Positions 36,561-44,384 of a DNA stretch of 64,000 nucleotides are shown in pieces; position 1 is the first letter of the stretch; the number at the start of each line of letters is the position of its first letter. The position numbers and the translations under genes are program-made. The stretch comes from Helicobacter_D sp964464895 (GTDB lineage Bacteria > Campylobacterota > Campylobacteria > Campylobacterales > Helicobacteraceae), in contig CAYXGY010000001.1 of assembly GCA_964464895.1 (NCBI GenBank), positions 310,001-374,000 on the forward strand. Reading direction: 5' to 3'. Below the pieces are notes generated by a model. That model was given only the letters and a program-made list of their open reading frames with translations, was not told the origin of the DNA and did not search any database.

Positions 36561-38468
36561 TTAATGGTAAGATTTATCAATATGAAAAGTGCGATAAAAG
36601 CTCTGTAAATCCCCAAAATCGCTTAATAACCCGAGCATTTCCAAACGTTCTAACACTTCGCGTGAGCAGTCTGTTTCTTTGGGCCACTCACGCATATAGC
36701 CATCGCGTATATCTTTGTCGCACGCATCAAGTAGCAGGATTTTCCCAATAATCTTTAAATCACGTTTTACATCTATATTATTTACCACACGCCAAAGCAA
36801 CATATAGAGATTATTCAAATCATTTTTTGCTGCATCTACTATCACAACAATGCGCATAGACTTTTGCAATGATTCTACACTTTTCAAATAAGATTCTGCA
36901 CTCGTTGGTGTGCTATTTAGACTCTCTAAACTTGCTTGCTCCAATGCTAGAAATGCTTTTTTGAGACTTTCTTGTTTTTGGATTCCTACTAATACAATAG
37001 GATTCTTTGTCTCCTTATAAATTTGTCGGATATTTTGGACTTGACCACTAGGGCTTAAAATCTCACTTAAGATTCCATATAATTGCTGTTCATTAAGTAA
37101 TTCCAATTCGCTTTCTACTTCCAAAGTACACGTGCAATCCAAACCCAATTTACCCCCTTGAGCAAAACTAGGGGAAGCGTGGTCTAAGGCATCACACACG
37201 CCCTCACTTATCAGACAATTTTCCACACAAAAACGATTCAAAATAAAAGGAATAATCTCTGCGCTTTGCAAACTCGGCGCATTCTCTCCGACAAAAATCG
37301 CGTGTTTTACAAAACTCATTTGTCCTACTCCCCAAAAGGCGTGCATACTCTGCTGCGCAATGTGTGGGAAACGCGCCTTAATCTTTGCCAAAATTAAATT
37401 ATGAAACACTCCATTTTCGGGCATATAATAATCTATCAAATTGGACGTTGTGGTTTGCAAAAGTGGCAAAAAAATCCGCTCTGTTGGAAATCCTAAATAC
37501 TTATCCTCCAAAGGTGGCTTGCCTACAACCGTCGCAAGATAGATTGGATTTTTCTTGTGTGTGATTGCACTAACCTCTAGTACTGGATAAGGTTCAATCG
37601 GTGTATAAAATCCTGTATGGTCTCCAAATCTTCCCTCATCACGCATTACATTGGGCTCTACAAATCCCTCAATCACGAAGTCAGCATCATAGGGCACACA
37701 GATTTCATTACTCACACAGCGCACCATTCTTGCCCGACTTTTGCGGATAAATCCATAGAGCATTAATTCAAATAAGCCATAAGGCAAGGGGGCAGTAGCA
37801 CACCAAGTATAAAGAGGGTCTCCGCCAATCGCAATACTCACAGGCATTTTTTTATTTGCTTTGTGATATTCCTCTAGCAAACCCACACTATCTTTATGAA
37901 TTTGGAAATGCAATCCTAGATGATTCTTATCATAAACTTGCAACCGATACATACCGAGATTCCGCATACTACCATCTAGGCTTTGTGTGTAGCATTGCCC
38001 CATTGTGATAAATCTTCCACCATCCTCATTCCAAGTTTTGAGCACAGGAATCACATTAAGATTGACTTCAGCTCCTGTATGGATAACCTCTTGACATAAA
38101 CCTTTTTCTTTCAAAATTTTTGGGGCTAAAAAGCGTAAATTTAACATTTTTGGCGCGAACTTCAATGCGTCTTTCAATGATTTTGGAGGTTTTAGCTTGA
38201 TCATTTCTGCGACTTCTTGTGCGATTCCTCGCGTATCGCCCACAAGCAACCGCACACGAGAAAAACTACCAAAAAGATTCATAAGCACGGGTGTTTCATA
38301 ACTGATTTTGTTGGCTTTATCTACTGGATTTGTAAAAAGCAAAGCTTTGGAATCCTTACGCTTGACTTCTAAATATGCCAAATGCGGAATCTCTAATTCT
38401 ACATCTAAGGGTTCTGTGATGATTTTTAGCTCATTATGTGCTTTTAAGACATCAATCGTTTGTCGCAT
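36561..38468 (-). CDS. ubiD: UbiD-family prenylated-FMN decarboxylase
   Basis: 635 residues, longer than E. coli UbiD (about 497). N-terminal UbiD core includes ITMGQCYTQSLDG, LGLHFQIHKDSVGLLEEYH, VSIAIGGDPLYTW and MRDEGRFGDHTGFYTP, the last around the catalytic Glu-Arg region. In futalosine-pathway organisms a UbiD-like enzyme makes the decarboxylation step towards menaquinone, and mqnE lies three genes upstream, supporting that role. The C-terminal 130 residues look less conserved. ATG 38468 has AAGGA 6 bases upstream and lies 15 bases after the acetyltransferase-like gene's stop. Confidence 0.88.
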   Translation of the reverse strand: MRQTIDVLKAHNELKIITEPLDVELEIPHLAYLEVKRKDSKALLFTNPVDKANKISYETPVLMNLFGSFSRVRLLVGDTRGIAQEVAEMIKLKPPKSLKDALKFAPKMLNLRFLAPKILKEKGLCQEVIHTGAEVNLNVIPVLKTWNEDGGRFITMGQCYTQSLDGSMRNLGMYRLQVYDKNHLGLHFQIHKDSVGLLEEYHKANKKMPVSIAIGGDPLYTWCATAPLPYGLFELMLYGFIRKSRARMVRCVSNEICVPYDADFVIEGFVEPNVMRDEGRFGDHTGFYTPIEPYPVLEVSAITHKKNPIYLATVVGKPPLEDKYLGFPTERIFLPLLQTTTSNLIDYYMPENGVFHNLILAKIKARFPHIAQQSMHAFWGVGQMSFVKHAIFVGENAPSLQSAEIIPFILNRFCVENCLISEGVCDALDHASPSFAQGGKLGLDCTCTLEVESELELLNEQQLYGILSEILSPSGQVQNIRQIYKETKNPIVLVGIQKQESLKKAFLALEQASLESLNSTPTSAESYLKSVESLQKSMRIVVIVDAAKNDLNNLYMLLWRVVNNIDVKRDLKIIGKILLLDACDKDIRDGYMREWPKETDCSREVLERLEMLGLLSDFGDLQSFYRTFHIDKSYH

Positions 38469-38482
38469 ATTATTTCCTTGAA

Positions 38483-39808
38483 TCAAATCTTTAAATATTT
38501 ATTTTTCTCCCTCATTAACCTACGCGCTTCTTGGATAAATTGGAGATAGGCAAATAATTTGCCCCCCCCCCGCACAGAATTAGCGGTAACGAAAGCTCTG
38601 CCAAGTTTATAAGAGAAATGGTTTTGAATTTTTAAGGCTTCCTTATAGTCTGCACAAGATTCTAAAGGAGGAAGTTTTAAATAAGGATTCTTTTCGATTT
38701 TTTCTTGATATTGTTTTTGTTTTTTGTTGTGTTGGTGATAGATGATGAGAATCTTAAAGGGCAGTTTTAGGATTCCACCGAAAGTTTTAGAATCTTTGAT
38801 AAATATTTGTCCTAGTTTAAAACTAAGGTGATTTTGGACTCTACTCACTGCTGTGCCAAAAAGAGCTAATTCAAGACTTGCAACCCTTGCTTGTAAATCT
38901 CGGGGAGAAATCTCTGTGGCAATAGATTTCTTGGAATCTTTTGAAGTTTCAAATCTTAGTTTCTCAAATTGTTTTGGCATTGGAGGCAAAGGAATCTCAA
39001 AAGGACAATCTTCAAAATAAGCAAAACGATTCTTGCTCATATTGCAATAGAGGGTGTCATAAACAAATTCTAACTTTTCTTGGGCACTTTGCAAGGATTC
39101 TAGCTTGGCTTCTATGGCTTTAGGAGAGAGGAAAGAATCCTTTTCGTAGGTATATTTGAAGTCGTTCTTTTGCAGTTGCTCATAACGAATCGTGGTTTCT
39201 TTATCCCAACCACCTACATACTCTCCACTCCAAAAGATTCTCTCTTTCACTTGTCGGCAAGGATTCCCTGCATTAATGGTGTTCGACATAAATCTTTTAG
39301 AAGTTACAAGGCTTTTTGCTCCTATCACAGAACCCGAAGCAATAAACGAACCTTTGAGAAATCCCACTTCTTGCCCTACCCAAATATGGTCTCCTAGATA
39401 AATACTTTGGCTAGGATTAATACGTATATTAGAATTTCTATCATAAAGCAAATGAGGGTCAGACACCCTAAACCAAAGAGAATGAGAAAATAAACTATTA
39501 TTACCCAAGATAATATTTTTATGTTCTGTTACAGCAAACCATCTTCCAGCGGCAGGATTGAAATAATTATTGTTTCCAATAAAGCACACATTATGGTGTT
39601 GCACATCAATAGAATCTGCAGTCATCACAGAATCCCCGATAAACACCAAACTATTACTACCGAAAAAATTAATATTCGTATTCTTTAAGCAACTCTTCTT
39701 GCTCAAAAACAAAATATTGTTTTTGCCTGTAAAGTTTATTTTAAGATTAATGTGGCGATTCAAATCACCATAAATCACATTGCCATTCTCTCTTAGATGT
39801 TTTTGCAT
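38483..39808 (-). CDS. Hexapeptide acetyltransferase-like glycan modifier with phase-variable C-terminus, in frame
   Basis: 441 residues from ATG 39808, three bases after gpt. Residues about 1-200 are an imperfect left-handed beta-helix of the acyltransferase type (NINFFGSNSLVFIGDS, IYLGDHIWVGQEVGFL, SGSVIGAKSLV, INAGNPCRQVKERIFW), likely O-acetylating a surface sugar. A linker with EAKLESLQSAQEKLEF follows. The last 132 residues are a module with two YKLG-type repeats (HLSFKLG, HFSYKLG) shared with the glycosyltransferase at 60,744-62,033. A G10 tract lies 26 codons from the end and is in frame here. The stop is 15 bases upstream of ubiD. Confidence 0.72.
   Translation of the reverse strand: MQKHLRENGNVIYGDLNRHINLKINFTGKNNILFLSKKSCLKNTNINFFGSNSLVFIGDSVMTADSIDVQHHNVCFIGNNNYFNPAAGRWFAVTEHKNIILGNNSLFSHSLWFRVSDPHLLYDRNSNIRINPSQSIYLGDHIWVGQEVGFLKGSFIASGSVIGAKSLVTSKRFMSNTINAGNPCRQVKERIFWSGEYVGGWDKETTIRYEQLQKNDFKYTYEKDSFLSPKAIEAKLESLQSAQEKLEFVYDTLYCNMSKNRFAYFEDCPFEIPLPPMPKQFEKLRFETSKDSKKSIATEISPRDLQARVASLELALFGTAVSRVQNHLSFKLGQIFIKDSKTFGGILKLPFKILIIYHQHNKKQKQYQEKIEKNPYLKLPPLESCADYKEALKIQNHFSYKLGRAFVTANSVRGGGKLFAYLQFIQEARRLMREKNKYLKI
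38562..38571 (-). repeat. Homopolymer tract, G10, near the 3' end of the acetyltransferase-like gene
   Basis: Ten Gs in the message read GTG CGG GGG GGG GGC AAA, keeping the frame open to 38483. Nine or eleven Gs reach a stop within about 20 codons (TAA or TAG near 38505-38530), changing only the C-terminal tail. Confidence 0.88.
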
Positions 39809-39810
39809 TT

Positions 39811-40269
39811 TTACTTTTGCTCTTCTCGCATAGATTTCACAATATCCACTTCCCAAAAAAATTCTACCCAATCATTTGCTTCACGCAAAATAAAATCTGG
39901 TGTGAAGCAGGCTGTGGGCTTATGAAAAATACACGCAGTTTTGAAATCAATGCTAGAATTAATCGCGGTTAAGATATTATAGACTTTCTCCATACTTGTG
40001 CCACTATCTACAATCTCATCTACAATCAAAATCCGTTGATTCCCATTAAGCTCTGGAATGTTTGAAATCTGTATTTCGTGTTGGACTTTATTGAAAAACG
40101 AAGAAGTGTTAATCGTATAAACGCGTCTCAAATCTAATGCGATTCCTAAAAAATGCGCCATTGTTAGCCCACCGCGCGAAATTGCAACGATGCCATCAGG
40201 ATTAAAATCAATCCTATCTACCAATTTTTTCATATCTTCCCTAAACATTTCATAACTATAATACTGCAT
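39811..40269 (-). CDS. gpt: Purine phosphoribosyltransferase (xanthine-guanine type)
   Basis: 152 residues. Type I phosphoribosyltransferase with the PRPP loop RILIVDEIVDSGTSM and an early VAISRGGLTMAHFLG. Salvages guanine, xanthine or hypoxanthine to the nucleotide. Futalosine-pathway steps release purine bases, so its place behind mqnE may not be random, but salvage alone explains it. Ends three bases before the next gene. Confidence 0.85.
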   Translation of the reverse strand: MQYYSYEMFREDMKKLVDRIDFNPDGIVAISRGGLTMAHFLGIALDLRRVYTINTSSFFNKVQHEIQISNIPELNGNQRILIVDEIVDSGTSMEKVYNILTAINSSIDFKTACIFHKPTACFTPDFILREANDWVEFFWEVDIVKSMREEQK

Positions 40270-40290
40270 TATTCCTCCTAAATCTTGGAA

Positions 40291-41325
40291 TTAATATTGA
40301 TGAATTTCATTATATAAACTATCTCTCTCAACAGGCAAAAATCCTGCGTCTTTAATCTGTGCAATCAATTCATCTTTTGTGATTCCATTCGCACTCTTGC
40401 TTCCACTTGCACTTTGGATTGCTTCTTTCTGAATCGTTCCATCAATATCATCTGCGCCAAACTCTTGTGCTAGCAGAGCCAAATTCAAGCCTAAAGTCGC
40501 CCAATATGCCTTAATATGTGGGATATTTGTCAATAAAATTCTCGCAATCGCAATAGTTTTTAGAATCTCTTGCCCACTTGGAAAGTTCTTAACATTCAAA
40601 AAATTATTTTCTTTTTGATACACAAGAGGAATAAAAGCATTAAATCCCCCGCTTTTTTCTTGGGTATCATAAAGTCGCAACAAATGATTAATGCGATGTT
40701 CACGTGATTCTATATGACCAAAAAGCATTGTGGCATTGGACTTTTTACCCAAATTATGCCAAATGGTATGAATCTTTAGCCAATTTTCAGAATCCACTTT
40801 GCCTTTACAAATAAACGCACGAATTTTTTCATCAAAAATCTCTGCACCCCCACCGGGCATAGAATCTACACCATTTTCTGCCATTAGAGTTAAAACTTCT
40901 TGATACGACTTACCGCTTAAGTGGCTTAAAAAATTCACTTCCGCTGCTGTCAGTGCTTTAATATGAATCTGTGGAAAAGTTTTTTTTAGTGTTGCAAAAA
41001 GGTCTAAATACCATTCCAAATTTAACTTCGGATTATGCGCACCTACGATATGAAATTCCAATGCACCTGCCTCTACGGAATCCCTAGCGATTCTTAAAAT
41101 CTGCTCTTTGTCCATTGTATAAGCATTTGGATTTTTACGGTGAGAAGAAAATCCACAAAATTTACATATATCTGCACAATCATTTGTAGGATTAATATGT
41201 CGGTTGGAGTTGAAAAATACCTTTTTGCCAAAGTAATCCTGTCGGATAGAATCTGCCATTTTACCAAGTGTAAAAATATCTAAATCGTAAAGCTTCAAGG
41301 CTTCTTTAGGGTCTAAAAATTTCAT
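40291..41325 (-). CDS. mqnE: Aminodeoxyfutalosine synthase
   Basis: Radical-SAM enzyme joining the chorismate-derived 3-enolpyruvylbenzoate (3-[(1-carboxyvinyl)oxy]benzoate) to SAM in the futalosine route to menaquinone. Cluster cysteines Cys50, Cys54, Cys57 in NDCADICKFCGFSS; HIVGAHNPKLNLEWY, DSMPGGGAEIFDEKIR and NATMLFGHIESREHR are MqnE-type rather than MqnC-type. I use ATG 41325 (344 aa); a GTG at 41367 in frame lacks a ribosome site. First gene of the mqnE-gpt-acetyltransferase-ubiD run. Confidence 0.88.
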   Translation of the reverse strand: MKFLDPKEALKLYDLDIFTLGKMADSIRQDYFGKKVFFNSNRHINPTNDCADICKFCGFSSHRKNPNAYTMDKEQILRIARDSVEAGALEFHIVGAHNPKLNLEWYLDLFATLKKTFPQIHIKALTAAEVNFLSHLSGKSYQEVLTLMAENGVDSMPGGGAEIFDEKIRAFICKGKVDSENWLKIHTIWHNLGKKSNATMLFGHIESREHRINHLLRLYDTQEKSGGFNAFIPLVYQKENNFLNVKNFPSGQEILKTIAIARILLTNIPHIKAYWATLGLNLALLAQEFGADDIDGTIQKEAIQSASGSKSANGITKDELIAQIKDAGFLPVERDSLYNEIHQY

Positions 41326-41478
41326 AAAATTCTTTTGCTGGTTTATCACTTTATAACTTCCTATCACTTTAGTTTATAAAATTATACAAAAATTGCTTGA
41401 AGTTTAGCATATTTATAGAGATTCTCTTTATTAAGAAACATAAAAATAAATTTAATTTAACTTTTATTATTAAAACCT

Positions 41479-41502
41479 TATAATTATAACAATTCTTATA
41501 AT
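41479..41502 (+). promoter_or_regulatory. Promoter elements upstream of the cetB-like gene
   Basis: Two TATAAT boxes (41479-41484 and 41497-41502) lie in an AT-rich leader. The second is only 16 bases from the ATG, so the first is the better candidate. AGAAAGG is 7 bases before the start codon. Confidence 0.45.
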
Positions 41503-41517
41503 TAGAAAGGCAAATGA

Positions 41518-42063
41518 ATGAAAACTCGCCCTTTTGATTTGAAAAATGAAATATTCCTCAAAGATGACACCCTCATTACTTCCAAAACCGATTTACAAGG
41601 CAGAATCACTTATGGTAATCAAGATTTCGTAGCCTTTAGTGGCTTTAGCGAGAAAGAATTTTTGCATAAGCCACACAATCTCATTCGCCACCCTTTAATG
41701 CCTCGTTGCGCCTTTAAGTTATTGTGGGACTTTTTGGAACAAAAACACGAATTTTTTGCCTTTGTTATGAACCTGTCTAAAACAAATAAAACCTATTGGG
41801 TTTTCGCCAATATTACCCCCTCTTATGATGAAAATGGCAAAGTCATCAGCTACTACTCCGTGCGCAGACGCCCTAGCAAAAAGGGAGTAGAAACTCTAGC
41901 GGGCATTTACCAAACACTCCTAGAAATTGAAAAAGGCAAAGGGGATAGAGGAATGGAAGAAGGGGTGCAATTTGTTCTCAACTTCCTAGAGCAAAACAAA
42001 ATTTCATGGGACGAATTAATGATTAACCTACAAAACGAGGGAAAAGTGGGGGGCTACCGATGA
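41518..42063 (+). CDS. cetB: PAS-domain energy-taxis sensor, CetB-like
   Basis: 181 residues with one PAS domain. TSKTDLQGRITYGNQDFVAFSGFSEKEFLHKPHNLIRHPLMP is the Aer-type PAS N-cap and FAD-pocket signature, ending in YWVFANITPSYDENGKVISYYSVRRRP. In Campylobacter jejuni CetB (about 165 aa) is a PAS protein working with the membrane transducer CetA. The same two-gene arrangement with a 4-base ATGA overlap is seen here. No membrane segment. Confidence 0.82.
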   Translation: MKTRPFDLKNEIFLKDDTLITSKTDLQGRITYGNQDFVAFSGFSEKEFLHKPHNLIRHPLMPRCAFKLLWDFLEQKHEFFAFVMNLSKTNKTYWVFANITPSYDENGKVISYYSVRRRPSKKGVETLAGIYQTLLEIEKGKGDRGMEEGVQFVLNFLEQNKISWDELMINLQNEGKVGGYR

Positions 42064-43436
42064 AAATCTTTTTTCTTAGTGGAATCGGGCTTAGTCTGCT
42101 TGGTTTTATTGTAGAAATTATTTTGAAAGGCTTAAGTATTAATCTTGCTTTTTTTGCGTTACTTTGCGTAATTTTTCTCTTAGCTTTTATCAAATTTAGA
42201 AAACGTGAAGAGCTGATTCAAAAAATATTAAAAGTCTCACGACTTTATCAACGGGGACAATTTGAAGCGCGCGTTTTAAGGGTTGAGGGGGATTTGGACC
42301 TTTGCACAATTGCCATCACCCTAAATAATGTCGCAGATAACTTAGAAGCCTTTATGCGTGAGATTTCCACAGCAATCAAATGCTCGCAAGAGGGTAATTA
42401 TTTCCGCTTGGCATTCCCACAAGGACTCAAAGGGGCTTTTATTCAAAATATTAATGGGATTAACCACGCACTTTTATTAATTAAAGAAAATGCAAAAGAT
42501 AATATCTCCAACGCACTCGCCAAATCCCTAATGGATATGAGCTTGGGTAGCCAAAATGAAAATCTCACCAAGATTTCCTCTGATTTAGATGGTGATATGC
42601 GCCATATGGGAATCGTCAATGAAAATGTTACCAATATCACAACTTCGGCTAAAAATTCTCAACAAGATGTGATGTCTATCACGGAATCCATTGACAGACT
42701 AATGGACATTATTAATGATAATCGCGCCACGATAGAAAGCTTCACACAAAAGTCTAAAGATATTAATTCGGTGGTAGAAATCATTGCAGATATTGCCAAT
42801 CAAACGAATCTGCTCGCACTCAATGCAAGTATTGAAGCCGCAAGAGCCGGAGAGCACGGAAGAGGATTCGCAGTTGTTGCCGATGAAGTGCGCAAACTAG
42901 CTGAAAAAACGCAGAAAGCAACGAATGACATTTCTATTGTCGTGCAAACGATGCAACAAGAAATTGCAGGGATTCAAGATAATTTTAGCAAAATCACTGA
43001 ATTTGCTAGCTCCACACACAAGTCCATTAATGACTTTAATGATATTTTTAGCAATATGGAGCACACTACAGCCACACTTCAAGAAGTTTTCAATAAACTC
43101 TCAAGTAAATTGCTTCTAAGTGTCTCCAAACTAGAACACATTGTGTATAAATCTAATCTTTATTTGAGTTTCAATCTCAAGCAAGAAACTTGCAACTTCA
43201 ATGAAATCAATCCAATTTCCAAGTATTTAGACGATGAAAAATCCATTCATCAAATCGGAAATTTAGATATTGCAAGCCTCAACCGCACAAAAATAGCTTT
43301 GTTAGCAAACACTAACCAAGCATTGGAGAAACTCAAAGAACCACTGACAAAAGAAAATGCCGAAGCCATTGTGAAAACATTTGAAGAAATTGAAGAATCT
43401 TCTAAACAAACCATTATGCTTTTAGAGGAGCATTAA
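42060..43436 (+). CDS. cetA: Membrane-bound chemotaxis signal transducer, CetA-like
   Basis: 458 residues (C. jejuni CetA is about the same length). Two short N-terminal helices (about 4-22 and 26-46) with no periplasmic sensing domain, a HAMP-like linker, then the signalling hairpin tip NQTNLLALNASIEAARAGEHGRGFAVVADEVRKLAEK. The C-terminus, from LEHIVYKSNLYLSF through ETCNFNEINPISKYL, looks like a degenerate CZB zinc domain (my inference). It would relay redox state sensed by the PAS partner to CheA. Confidence 0.82.
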   Translation: MKIFFLSGIGLSLLGFIVEIILKGLSINLAFFALLCVIFLLAFIKFRKREELIQKILKVSRLYQRGQFEARVLRVEGDLDLCTIAITLNNVADNLEAFMREISTAIKCSQEGNYFRLAFPQGLKGAFIQNINGINHALLLIKENAKDNISNALAKSLMDMSLGSQNENLTKISSDLDGDMRHMGIVNENVTNITTSAKNSQQDVMSITESIDRLMDIINDNRATIESFTQKSKDINSVVEIIADIANQTNLLALNASIEAARAGEHGRGFAVVADEVRKLAEKTQKATNDISIVVQTMQQEIAGIQDNFSKITEFASSTHKSINDFNDIFSNMEHTTATLQEVFNKLSSKLLLSVSKLEHIVYKSNLYLSFNLKQETCNFNEINPISKYLDDEKSIHQIGNLDIASLNRTKIALLANTNQALEKLKEPLTKENAEAIVKTFEEIEESSKQTIMLLEEH

Positions 43437-43446
43437 ACCAAATAAA

Positions 43447-43467
43447 ATCTTGCAACCCTTGCAAGAT
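43447..43467. terminator. Bidirectional terminator candidate between cetA and an outer membrane protein gene
   Basis: ATCTTGCAA-CCC-TTGCAAGAT is a perfect 9-pair hairpin 11 bases past the cetA stop. On the minus strand it is followed by TTTATTT, fitting a terminator for the convergent gene that ends at 43,645. Confidence 0.55.
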
Positions 43468-43499
43468 AGTCATTAAAATCCTTATGAGAAGTCCAAATG

Positions 43500-43634
43500 C
43501 GAGAATATGGATTGCCCTACTTGCGTTCAATGACGCAGGGGGGCTTTTTACCATTGTAAGATTCCACTATCGTGGCAATTCATAATTTTAGAAAGGTTCT
43601 AAATTTAGATTGTTTTATCGCTTCACTTCTCGCA
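43500..43634. repeat. Two degenerate GATTGC...CAATGACG interspersed repeat units
   Basis: TATGGATTGC-x12-CAATGACG at 43506-43536 and ATCGCTTCACTTCTCGCAATGACGA at 43608-43634 are worn copies of a short element also seen at 60,161-60,202 and, inverted, at 47,597-47,637. The gap also contains a G6 run. Confidence 0.5.
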
Positions 43635-43644
43635 ATGACGAACC

Positions 43645-44298
43645 CTAAAACAAGAAATTATATCCCATTGAAACATTGATAGAAGAAGTCTTTCCCAAAT
43701 CAAGCTTAATGTTATGATTTTCTTCTTCTCCAAAATTCAATCGTCTTGCTTGGATTCCAAATTCTATCTCACCACTCTCTAGCTCGTAAATCAATCCTGC
43801 TTTGACACCATAAGTAAAACCCAAGAAGTCAAGAGAATCCATTGCTATATCATTTACCACAAAGCTCCCACTATCAAACTTCCCTTGCAATAAACCTGCA
43901 TTGACACCAAACAAAGCACGCCAATCTGTGGTATTAGGAATCTTTGGAGTCAAAGCAAACCCAAACGTTAAAAGCTGATAAGAAAATCCATTTTTTTTCA
44001 AATAATGCTCAAAATTTGCCAAGACTCTATAATTCTCACTCAACAAATACCCTACTTGCACACCAAATCCAAATTGCTTCTCACTCAAAGAATGCTCTGT
44101 TGAGGGAAAGCCTGCAAGTGTTATTTCCGCATCAGAATTAGATTTGGCATAACTCCCATAAACACCCAAAAGACGATTGCGTCTCTGCTCATAGAGCGGG
44201 TGATAAGTGCTCTTGGGGGCATAATATCCTCCACTCTGCTCCCCATAAGCAAATCCAAAGGAAAAAATACAAATCAACGATAATAACCCACGAATCAT
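43645..44298 (-). CDS. Outer membrane beta-barrel protein
   Basis: 217 residues. A signal peptide (MIRGLLSLICIFSFGFAYG) is followed by alternating hydrophobic strands of OmpA/OprF-like porin-type barrels: GVYGSYAKSNSDAEITLAGF, FGFGVQVGYLLSENYRVLANFEHYL, FTYGVKAGLIYELESGEIEFGIQARRL. The last strand ends SINVSMGYNFLF with the C-terminal Phe expected for Bam-dependent insertion. AAAGGG precedes the ATG. It contains an A8 run (43991-43998) around codon 104. Ligand or role unknown. Confidence 0.8.
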   Translation of the reverse strand: MIRGLLSLICIFSFGFAYGEQSGGYYAPKSTYHPLYEQRRNRLLGVYGSYAKSNSDAEITLAGFPSTEHSLSEKQFGFGVQVGYLLSENYRVLANFEHYLKKNGFSYQLLTFGFALTPKIPNTTDWRALFGVNAGLLQGKFDSGSFVVNDIAMDSLDFLGFTYGVKAGLIYELESGEIEFGIQARRLNFGEEENHNIKLDLGKTSSINVSMGYNFLF

Positions 44299-44384
44299 AA
44301 GAACCCTTTTAGTTTTTTATTTCACTAGCAAAAAGGATTCCATATTAAGAAAATTTAAGGACAGATGAAGCGTCTTATGAGATT

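Noticed and set aside
43437..43644. CRISPR-like array in the cetA/outer-membrane-protein gap
   Set aside because: The repeats are only two degenerate units of unequal length without regular spacers.
43991..43998. A8 run in the outer membrane protein gene as a phase switch
   Set aside because: Runs of eight A/T are common in an AT-rich genome; the frame is intact and no alternative-frame extension is visible.
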